Assembly (NCBI GenBank): GCA_945877575.1
Contig: CAMDUE010000005.1
Location: forward strand, 62,001-126,000
DNA: 64,000 nucleotides
Origin: Chitinophaga pinensis
Lineage (GTDB): Bacteria > Bacteroidota > Bacteroidia > NS11-12g > UBA955
Direction of reading: 5' to 3'
Below are positions 55,460-62,208 of the stretch, one piece after another. Below the pieces are notes generated by a model. It was not told the DNA's origin. It was given only the letters and a program-made list of their open reading frames with translations, and did no database searches. Position numbers and translations under genes: made by a program. The stretch's first letter is position 1; each line of letters begins with the position of its first letter.

Positions 55460-57214
55460 ATGACAAAAATCTACCATACAACAGGTTGCAATTGTGGTTG
55501 CAACGATGGCGACAAGGGAAGCAATCGCCGTGATTTCTTAAAAAAAGCAGGCACCGTGACGGGACTGGGTTTGGCCTTTGGGTCAATTACTGGAGGATCT
55601 TTGAGCTCTTGTGGTTCAGATGCCAAGTCGGTTGATAAAATGAATGCCCTTAAGAACGGAAAAGCGCAGCGTTTTACCATTTTGCAAACGGCAGACATTC
55701 ACGGTCAATTGATGGAGCACGATGAGTTTTTCTGGGAGAATGGCAAAGAAGTTTTCAAGCGCAGAGGCGGAATGGCTACTTTGAAAACCATGATCAACAC
55801 CATCAGAAACGAGAATCCGGCCAACACCATAGTGGTTGATGGTGGTGATTGTTTTCAAGGAAGTGGTGTTGCAGCTCTAACGGAAGGTAGAGCGTTGATT
55901 CCCATCATCAATAATATTGGGTACGATTTAATGCTTCCTGGAAACTGGGAAGTGGTATACGGAAAAGAGAACATGATCAAAGATTTGGGCGGTTACCAAG
56001 CTGCTAAAGTGTGCGCCAACATGTTTCATAACGACAATCCGTCAATAGGTAAGGATTTGATTTTTCCTCCTTATTGGACCAAAACCATGGCAGGTGTTAA
56101 GTTGGGTTTCATTGGTTACAATGATCCATTGACTCCCAAGCGCCAATCTCCGGCGTATTCAAATGGAATTGAATTTACTGACCCTGAATTAAATGCTGCT
56201 AGATACGTTAAGTATTTGAGAGAATACGAAAATTGCGCCATGGTGTTTTTGGTGACTCATATGGGACTGACCCAACAGATTGATTTGGGAAACAAGCCTT
56301 TTGTTGAGGGTGTAGATTATATTTTGGGTGCTGATACCCACGAACGAGTTCGTCAACCCATTGAGACAAAGTATACCAAGGTGACCGAGCCAGGTGCATT
56401 CGGATCTTTCTTAGGTAAGTTGGATATTGTGGTGGAAGACGGTAAAATAAAAGAACATTTTTATGAATTGATGGATGTAGATCCATCTAAATACAAAGCC
56501 GATGCTGAAATGCAGCAGTTGGTGGAAAAGACTTTTGAACCTTACAAACCAGAATTGAGCAAAGTCATTGGTAAAACCAAATCTACCTTGGTGAGATATT
56601 ATGTGCTGGAAAATCCGATGGACAACTTCATCACCGATGCTGTTTTTAATAAATTCAAGCCCGATGTAGCTCTGTCTAACGGATTTAGATTTTGTCCACC
56701 GCTGGTAGCATCCCCCGAAAAACCGTCGGAAATTACCAACGATTTCTTGTGGAGTATGCTGCCTGTGAACTCTCAGGCGCGTTCGGGAATGGTCAGCGGC
56801 GAGAAGATTTGGAAGTGGATGGAGAAAGAATTGGAGAATGTGTTTGCCAAAGATCCTGCTAAGCGATTTGGCGGTTGGGTGGTGCGTTTCTCGGGAATGA
56901 ATGTGAATTTCACATCCAAAAACGACATGGGTAAACGGGTGAATTGGATTAAAATTGGGGGTGAAGATATTGACAAGAAGAAGATGTATAAAATTGTGGC
57001 GTGCGAGCGCGACGGTGACCCCGAAGATGCGATTTGCAGAATGTTAGACGTTGATAGTCCTCACGATGAAGGAATTTCATTGCATGAAATCATTCGCGAA
57101 TATTTGAAGACCCATTCGCCCATTGAGCCAAAAGTGGAAGGACGTGTTGAATGCACCGATCAGCCTCAGAATTTATTGAGTCAATTGGAAGGATATGAGT
57201 ATACTTTCAGATAA
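55460..57214 (+). CDS. soxB: SoxB-like thiosulfohydrolase, Tat-exported, possible lipoprotein
   Basis: The 584-residue protein has a twin-arginine signal (NRRDFLKKAG, residues 22-31) ending in LSSC at residue 51, which could be lipidated, and an unusual Cys-rich start (CNCGC at 10-14). The metallophosphatase core has TADIHGQL (Asp79, His81), VDGGDCFQGSG (Asp127, Asp130) and GNWE (161-164) in place of the usual GNHE. Tryptophan there and the Tat signal match SoxB, which releases sulfate from SoxYZ-bound thiosulfate using two Mn ions. The C-terminal 5'-nucleotidase domain is present. soxYZ and soxAX are not in the window, so a plain 5'-nucleotidase cannot be excluded. Confidence 0.78.
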   Translation: MTKIYHTTGCNCGCNDGDKGSNRRDFLKKAGTVTGLGLAFGSITGGSLSSCGSDAKSVDKMNALKNGKAQRFTILQTADIHGQLMEHDEFFWENGKEVFKRRGGMATLKTMINTIRNENPANTIVVDGGDCFQGSGVAALTEGRALIPIINNIGYDLMLPGNWEVVYGKENMIKDLGGYQAAKVCANMFHNDNPSIGKDLIFPPYWTKTMAGVKLGFIGYNDPLTPKRQSPAYSNGIEFTDPELNAARYVKYLREYENCAMVFLVTHMGLTQQIDLGNKPFVEGVDYILGADTHERVRQPIETKYTKVTEPGAFGSFLGKLDIVVEDGKIKEHFYELMDVDPSKYKADAEMQQLVEKTFEPYKPELSKVIGKTKSTLVRYYVLENPMDNFITDAVFNKFKPDVALSNGFRFCPPLVASPEKPSEITNDFLWSMLPVNSQARSGMVSGEKIWKWMEKELENVFAKDPAKRFGGWVVRFSGMNVNFTSKNDMGKRVNWIKIGGEDIDKKKMYKIVACERDGDPEDAICRMLDVDSPHDEGISLHEIIREYLKTHSPIEPKVEGRVECTDQPQNLLSQLEGYEYTFR

Positions 57215-57254
57215 TTCGGTAACTTTAATCACAATATAATTTAAAATTGAACAT

Positions 57255-57262
57255 TTAATTTG
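57255..57262 (+). promoter_or_regulatory. -7-like box TTAATTTG before TauE gene
   Basis: TTAATTTG has one mismatch to TAnnTTTG and ends 6 nt before ATG 57269. An internal promoter for the lower sulfur genes is possible. Confidence 0.3.
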
Positions 57263-57268
57263 CCGACT

Positions 57269-58066
57269 ATGTTAGAACTATTGGGATATTTAGGAGCTGT
57301 TTTAATGGGAATTTCACTCGGTCTTATTGGCGGTGGTGGTTCCATTTTGACAGTTCCAATTTTGGTATATTTATTTGGTGTAAACGCTGAGCTTTCAACG
57401 GCTTACTCCCTATTTATTGTCGGTTTGACCAGCCTTTTCGGGTCGTTTTCTCACATGAAAATGGGCAATATTCACTGGCGCACGGCCATTGTTTTTGGAA
57501 TTCCATCTATCATCAGCGTGTATTTGACCCGGCATTTTATTGTGCCAGCCATTCCGAATCCAGTTTTCGGGGGATTGAGCAAAGATTTAGCGATCTTGAT
57601 CTTTTTTGCCATCATCATGGTGGCGGCATCTTACAGCATGATTCGCAAGGGGAAACCCAAAGCGGCAGGTGAGATCGACGCTGAAGTTAGTTTTAATTAT
57701 CCCATGATTCTTGCAGAAGGACTTATTGTTGGGATGGTAACGGGATTGGTAGGTGCTGGTGGCGGATTTTTAATCATTCCTGCCTTGGTATTGTTAGCCA
57801 AATTGCCCATGAAGCAGGCTGTTGGAACATCGTTGATCATCATTGCGTCAAAATCGTTGCTTGGATTTTTGGGTGATTTAGGACGGGGCGCCGAAATAGA
57901 TTGGAATTTCATGTTGATTTTCAGTGCGATTGCTGTTGTTGGAATTTTTAGCGGCGCAGCATTGAGCAAAAAAATCAGCGGCGATAAATTAAAACCTGCT
58001 TTTGGTTGGTTTGTTTTAATCATGGGAATTTACATCATTGTGAATTCATTGATGTCAATGAAATAA
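57269..58066 (+). CDS. TauE/SafE-family sulfite or organosulfur permease
   Basis: The 265-residue protein has about eight membrane helices in two repeated halves, each starting with a glycine-rich helix: GISLGLIGGGGSILTVPILV and GMVTGLVGAGGGFLIIPALV. This is the TauE/SafE (DUF81) pattern, a family that moves sulfite, sulfoacetate or related anions across the inner membrane. I use ATG 57269; TTG 57260 is in frame but overlaps a promoter-like box. Position between SoxB-like and TsdA-like genes supports export of sulfur oxyanions. Confidence 0.87.
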   Translation: MLELLGYLGAVLMGISLGLIGGGGSILTVPILVYLFGVNAELSTAYSLFIVGLTSLFGSFSHMKMGNIHWRTAIVFGIPSIISVYLTRHFIVPAIPNPVFGGLSKDLAILIFFAIIMVAASYSMIRKGKPKAAGEIDAEVSFNYPMILAEGLIVGMVTGLVGAGGGFLIIPALVLLAKLPMKQAVGTSLIIIASKSLLGFLGDLGRGAEIDWNFMLIFSAIAVVGIFSGAALSKKISGDKLKPAFGWFVLIMGIYIIVNSLMSMK

Positions 58067-58074
58067 TCAGCACT

Positions 58075-59091
58075 ATGGAAGCCCGGAACACAAAGTTTTT
58101 CAATAAGAATGACCACAAATTGGTAGGTGGTTTGTTCATTTTGGTGGTTCTTTTCTTGGGATGGGATCTCGCAGCAAACCAATGGTTTTCAGATAGTAAT
58201 GGGGTGGCTGGAACCAAGGATTCTATACCTCAGGAAAAATTATGGAGCGCACCTTCAGATTCTGAGTTGCCTAAGGGTGAAGAGGGAGAATTGATCAAAT
58301 ACGGACGAGAATTGGTGGCACATACCGCCGAATATTTTGGCCCGAACGGATCCGTTGCTCGCTACACCAACGGATTGAATTGCCAAAATTGTCACCTAAA
58401 TGCTGGAACCCAACCTTGGGGCAATAACTACGGTTCAGTGGCCAGCACTTATCCTAAGTTTCGCGGTAGAAGCGGTACGATTGAGACTATTTACAAACGT
58501 GTATCAGATTGCTTTGAACGTTCATTGAATGGAAAAGCCCCTGATAGTGCATCGCGCGAAATGCAAGCAATGATGAAGTACATTGCGTGGCTGGGTAAAA
58601 ACGTCCCCAAAAAGGAAAAAGCGCCCGGTTCAGGCATCATGAAAGTAGCATTTTTGAATAGGCCCATTGACCCCATTAAGGGCAAATTGGTTTACGATGC
58701 AAAATGTGCGGTATGCCACCAGTCTGACGGGCAAGGCGTTTTGAACGATAAGGGAAATGCCTATACTTATCCGCCGTTATGGGGTAAATTGAGCTACAAT
58801 GAAGGAGCTGGACTTTTCCGGATGTCAAATTTTGCGGGCTACGTAAAAGCGAACATGCCCTTGGGCGCCACGCATAACAATCCCCAACTTTCCGATGAAG
58901 AAGCCTGGGATGTAGCAGCCTTTGTGAATACTCAGGAGCGACCCAAGTTGGATCTTTCAAAAGATTGGCCAGACATATCGAAGAAGCCCTTTGATCACCC
59001 GTTTGGCCCATATGCTGACAACTTCCCGGAGAAGCAGCATAAGTTTGGGCCATATGCTGAGATTAAGGCATATTATGAGGCGATGAAATGA
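58075..59091 (+). CDS. tsdA: Dihaem cytochrome c, TsdA-like thiosulfate dehydrogenase
   Basis: The 338-residue protein has an N-terminal membrane anchor (LVGGLFILVVLFLGWDLAA) and two haem c sites: CQNCH at 103-107 and CAVCH at 211-215. Between them YPKFRGRSGTIETIYKRV and SDCFERSLNGKAP (Cys146) match TsdA, whose second Cys serves as an axial haem ligand. TsdA oxidises two thiosulfate to tetrathionate. Met residues for the second haem are available. I start at ATG 58075, since the upstream open part only reads over the TauE gene. Heptamer array C begins 1 nt after the stop codon. Confidence 0.82.
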   Translation: MEARNTKFFNKNDHKLVGGLFILVVLFLGWDLAANQWFSDSNGVAGTKDSIPQEKLWSAPSDSELPKGEEGELIKYGRELVAHTAEYFGPNGSVARYTNGLNCQNCHLNAGTQPWGNNYGSVASTYPKFRGRSGTIETIYKRVSDCFERSLNGKAPDSASREMQAMMKYIAWLGKNVPKKEKAPGSGIMKVAFLNRPIDPIKGKLVYDAKCAVCHQSDGQGVLNDKGNAYTYPPLWGKLSYNEGAGLFRMSNFAGYVKANMPLGATHNNPQLSDEEAWDVAAFVNTQERPKLDLSKDWPDISKKPFDHPFGPYADNFPEKQHKFGPYAEIKAYYEAMK

Positions 59092-59092
59092 G

Positions 59093-59260
59093 TATCGGGT
59101 ATCGGGTATCGGGTATCGGGTGTCGGGTGTCGGGTGTCGGGTGTCGGGTTTCGGGTATCGGGTGGCGGGTGGCGGGTTTCGGGTTTCAGACCAAGTACCA
59201 AGTACCAATTACCAATTACCAATTACCATGTACCAATTACCAATTACCATTTACCAAAAA
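59093..59260. repeat. Heptamer array C (24 units), strand-switching
   Basis: Twenty-four contiguous 7-bp units: four TATCGGG, four TGTCGGG, TTTCGGG, TATCGGG, two TGGCGGG, TTTCGGG and TTTCAGA, then two CCAAGTA, three CCAATTA, CCATGTA, two CCAATTA, CCATTTA and CCAAAAA. The left part is CCCGnnn on the minus strand, the right CCAnnTA on the plus, so polarity flips in the centre as in array A. It fills the whole gap between tsdA and the next gene. Confidence 0.96.
59097..59183 (+). other. Predicted G-quadruplex tract
   Basis: Thirteen GGG runs occur at exact 7-nt intervals with 4-nt loops, far more than the four needed for a G-quadruplex. The G-rich strand is the sense strand of the sulfur genes, so the structure could form in the mRNA after tsdA or in the non-template DNA. 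Confidence 0.7.
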
Positions 59261-59283
59261 CAAAAAATTAAATAAATAAAAAT

Positions 59284-60699
59284 ATGAAAGTAGAACAAAT
59301 TTACACAGGATGCTTAGCTCAGGGTGCCTATTACCTTGAGAACAACGGCGAAGTGGCAATCATTGATCCGCTGCGTGAGGTTCAACCTTACCTAGATCGC
59401 GCAGAAAAAGATGGTGCAAAAATTAAATACATTTTCGAAACGCATTTTCATGCGGATTTTGTGAGTGGTCATTTAGATTTAAGCAAGAAGACGGGTGCAC
59501 CGATTATTTACGGTCCGAATGCGAATCCGGAATTTGAGTGCATCATTGCGGAAGATGGACAAGAATTTCAATTAGGGAATTCTGTGATAAGAGTATTGCA
59601 TACTCCAGGTCACACCATGGAAAGTACTTGCTTCTTGTTGCTTGAGAATGGAGTTCCAACTAATTTGTTTAGTGGGGATACACTTTTCTTAGGTGATGTA
59701 GGAAGACCCGATTTGGCCCAAAAAGCAGCAGATATGACTCAAGAGCAACTTGCAGGGATGTTGTATGATAGTTTGATGAACAAAATCATGCCTTTGCCCA
59801 ATGAAGTAATGGTTTATCCTGCGCATGGTGCTGGTTCTGCTTGTGGTAAGAACATGATGAAGGAAACCATGGATACCTTAGGCCATCAAAAGGAAATGAA
59901 TTATGCCTTAAATCAGCCCAATAAAGAAGAGTTTATTGCTGCTGTAACGGATGGGTTGTTACCTCCTCCGGCCTATTTCCCTATGAATGTGGCAATGAAT
60001 AAAAAAGGATATGATTCTTTTGACTCAGTAATGGAAAAAGGATTGAAAGGATTGTCTCCTGAGGAATTTGAAACAGCGGCTGAAACTACAGGTGCATTGA
60101 TTTTGGATACCAGAAGTGCAGCAGATTTTGCAAAATCATTCGTTCCTCGTTCGATAAATATAGGATTGGATGGACAATTCGCTCCTTGGGTTGGTGCAAT
60201 GATAGTAGATGTGAAGCAGCCCATTTTATTGGTAACAGACCAGGGCAAAGAAGAAGAAACTTTGATTCGTTTAAGCAGAGTTGGATTTGATGTGGTTTAT
60301 GGATATTTGAACGGTGGAGTAACTGCTTGGTTAGGTGCCGGAAAAGAAGTTGATTCAGTAAATAGAATTACTGCTGAACAATTTAAATCTGAAATGACAG
60401 TAGGAGAATCATTTGTGTTAGACGTGCGTAAGGAATCTGAATATCGCGCTGAGCATGTTGAGGAAGCATACAATAAACCTTTAGATTTTATTGGTGAATG
60501 GTTCATGGATATGACTTCACATAAGGGCGAGTTCTATTTGCATTGTGCGGGTGGATATAGAAGCATGATTGCAGCATCAGTGTTGAAATCTAAGGGCATC
60601 CATAACTTTAAAGAAGTGGCTGGTGGTTTCAAGGCTATTGCAGAAGCAGGGGTGGCTAAAACAGATTTTGTTTGTCAATCTAAACTTCAAAAAGCGTAA
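59284..60699 (+). CDS. Persulfide dioxygenase-like MBL protein fused to two rhodanese domains
   Basis: The 471-residue protein has an N-terminal metallo-beta-lactamase domain of ETHE1 type with THFHADFVSGH (53-63), His110 (HTPGH) and His181 (YPAHGAG). Two rhodanese domains follow (about 265-355 and 365-465). The second has Cys421 in LHCAGGYRS and looks active; the first has Asp319-Gln320 in the equivalent loop and has lost the Cys. ETHE1 enzymes oxidise glutathione persulfide to sulfite, and the rhodanese may load persulfide or form thiosulfate. It fits between TsdA-like and sulfur transport genes. Confidence 0.88.
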   Translation: MKVEQIYTGCLAQGAYYLENNGEVAIIDPLREVQPYLDRAEKDGAKIKYIFETHFHADFVSGHLDLSKKTGAPIIYGPNANPEFECIIAEDGQEFQLGNSVIRVLHTPGHTMESTCFLLLENGVPTNLFSGDTLFLGDVGRPDLAQKAADMTQEQLAGMLYDSLMNKIMPLPNEVMVYPAHGAGSACGKNMMKETMDTLGHQKEMNYALNQPNKEEFIAAVTDGLLPPPAYFPMNVAMNKKGYDSFDSVMEKGLKGLSPEEFETAAETTGALILDTRSAADFAKSFVPRSINIGLDGQFAPWVGAMIVDVKQPILLVTDQGKEEETLIRLSRVGFDVVYGYLNGGVTAWLGAGKEVDSVNRITAEQFKSEMTVGESFVLDVRKESEYRAEHVEEAYNKPLDFIGEWFMDMTSHKGEFYLHCAGGYRSMIAASVLKSKGIHNFKEVAGGFKAIAEAGVAKTDFVCQSKLQKA

Positions 60700-60710
60700 T
60701 TTCGATCTAT

Positions 60711-61274
60711 ATGTTAGAACTAATTAAACAACCTTGGTCATGGTGGGCCGCAGGTATTATCATTGGACTGACTGTGCCGACGTTACTTATTTTAGGTAAT
60801 AAGAGCTTTGGAATTTCATCATCAATGAGGCATTTATGTGCTATGTGTTTTCCCGCAAAGCTTCCTTTTTTCAATTATGATTGGAAGAAAGAAATCTGGA
60901 ACATCTTCTTCATTGTGGGTGTTGCTCTTGGTGGATTTGTTGCAGTTCAGTTTCTTGGAAACGATGAGCCTGTTAAAGTGGCCGCTGAAACTCAACAAGA
61001 GTTGAGAGAACAAGGAGTAACCAGTTTTGGAGAATTGTTACCCTCTGATATTTTCTCTTGGGAAAGTCTAATGACTTTGCGCGGCTTTATATTCATTGTT
61101 ATTGGAGGATTCTTTGTAGGATTCGGAACTCGCTGGGCCGGTGGTTGTACCAGTGGCCACGCCATTATGGGATTGAGTAATTTGCAATGGCCTTCGTTAG
61201 TGGCGACCATTTCCTTTATGGTTGGCGGATTTTTCATGACTTGGGTTATTTTACCATGTTTGTTGGGTTTGTAA
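60711..61274 (+). CDS. YeeE/YedE sulfur transporter, first subunit
   Basis: The 187-residue membrane protein has four or so helices and the family signature RWAGGCTSGHAIMGLS with a conserved Cys near residue 145, plus SSMRHLCAMCFPAKLPFF in the N-terminal half. YeeE/YedE proteins carry thiosulfate or other sulfur species through the inner membrane, using Cys relays. Here the transporter is split over two genes, and the second lies 11 nt downstream. It lies 11 nt after the persulfide dioxygenase gene. Confidence 0.88.
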   Translation: MLELIKQPWSWWAAGIIIGLTVPTLLILGNKSFGISSSMRHLCAMCFPAKLPFFNYDWKKEIWNIFFIVGVALGGFVAVQFLGNDEPVKVAAETQQELREQGVTSFGELLPSDIFSWESLMTLRGFIFIVIGGFFVGFGTRWAGGCTSGHAIMGLSNLQWPSLVATISFMVGGFFMTWVILPCLLGL

Positions 61275-61285
61275 TTTGAACGGAT

Positions 61286-61777
61286 ATGTCAAAAGAAACA
61301 ATAGAAAAAACAGAATTTTCAGAAAACGCCATGTGCGTGAATGAATCAAAAATCAATAATTCATTCTGGAGCAATCTCAAATATCTCTTAGTGGGAGTGA
61401 TTTTTGGAATCACGTTCGTGAAAGCCGAAATCATCAGTTGGTTCAGAATACAGGAAATGTTCAGATTCACATCGTTTCATATGTACGGTGTCATTGGAAC
61501 CGGTGTTGTCATTGGAATGTTATCCATCCAGATAATCAAACGCTATAAAATCAAAACCATTCAAGGTGAACCAATTTCCATTGCTGATAAGACCTTCAAT
61601 AAAGGACAAATTTACGGCGGGTTGATTTTTGGCTTGGGATGGGCTATCACGGGCGCTTGTCCAGGTCCATTATTCGCACAAATTGGAGCTGGTTTCAGCG
61701 TTATTTTTATAACCTTTTTATCAGCTACATTTGGTGTGTGGGTTTATGGTTATTTTAAAGATAAACTTCCTCACTAA
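61286..61777 (+). CDS. YeeE/YedE sulfur transporter, second subunit
   Basis: The 163-residue membrane protein has about four helices and the conserved stretch GWAITGACPGPLFAQIGAG near its C-terminal half, with the Cys used for sulfur relay in this family. Together with the preceding gene it would make a complete YeeE-like transporter. It is the last plus-strand gene of the sulfur island and is followed by a strong bidirectional terminator. Confidence 0.87.
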   Translation: MSKETIEKTEFSENAMCVNESKINNSFWSNLKYLLVGVIFGITFVKAEIISWFRIQEMFRFTSFHMYGVIGTGVVIGMLSIQIIKRYKIKTIQGEPISIADKTFNKGQIYGGLIFGLGWAITGACPGPLFAQIGAGFSVIFITFLSATFGVWVYGYFKDKLPH

Positions 61778-61793
61778 GAAATAGACTTTAACG

Positions 61794-61822
61794 AAAAAGG
61801 CCACTGTAAAGTGGCCTTTTTT
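61794..61822. terminator. Bidirectional terminator of the sulfur island
   Basis: A 12-bp perfect stem pairs AAAAAGGCCACT (61794-61805) with AGTGGCCTTTTT (61810-61821) around a GTAA tetraloop. A- and T-runs on both sides let it serve the YeeE gene (plus) and the rhodanese gene (minus). Confidence 0.93.
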
Positions 61823-61846
61823 ATGGGGTGATTTTTGAATGTTGTT

Positions 61847-62125
61847 TTACATCAATGCAATTTGCATGTCGGCTAATCCACCGCCATTATGCACTTGAGA
61901 TAATCCAAACTGCTGAAGAATTCCAGCCGCCATCCCGCTGCGATTTCCGCTGCGGCAGTACAATACATAAGGAGCAGGCAATTCTTTGATTTCATCTACA
62001 CGCATAGGAATCTCATCTAAAGGAATATTTAACGCACCGTTCACGTGTCCGTCTTCGAATTCCCAGCTTGAACGTACGTCAATTACGGTAGCGTTCATTT
62101 CATTTACTAACTCTCTTATAGTCAT
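61847..62125 (-). CDS. Single-domain rhodanese sulfurtransferase
   Basis: The 92-residue protein is one rhodanese domain: VIDVRSSWEFEDGHVNGALN at the start and the active-site loop YCRSGNRSGMAAGIL with the nucleophilic Cys. It resembles GlpE/PspE-type enzymes that move sulfane sulfur between donors and acceptors. There is no signal peptide, so it is cytoplasmic. It converges on the sulfur island and may hand sulfur to or from the imported species. Confidence 0.92.
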   Translation of the reverse strand: MTIRELVNEMNATVIDVRSSWEFEDGHVNGALNIPLDEIPMRVDEIKELPAPYVLYCRSGNRSGMAAGILQQFGLSQVHNGGGLADMQIALM

Positions 62126-62208
62126 GATTCTTTATTTAATGGTGCAAAGTTCTTTTAATTTTTTGTAAGATGAAGTAACCTTTGTCACAATTTCTGAACC
62201 AAATTTGA

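Noticed and set aside
44793-59260. CRISPR array interpretation of the heptamer arrays
   Set aside because: Units are 7 bp and contiguous with no spacers, and no cas genes are present.
59088-59279. Plus-strand 63-residue open frame across array C
   Set aside because: It is made entirely of heptamer repeat translation and starts at the tsdA stop region.
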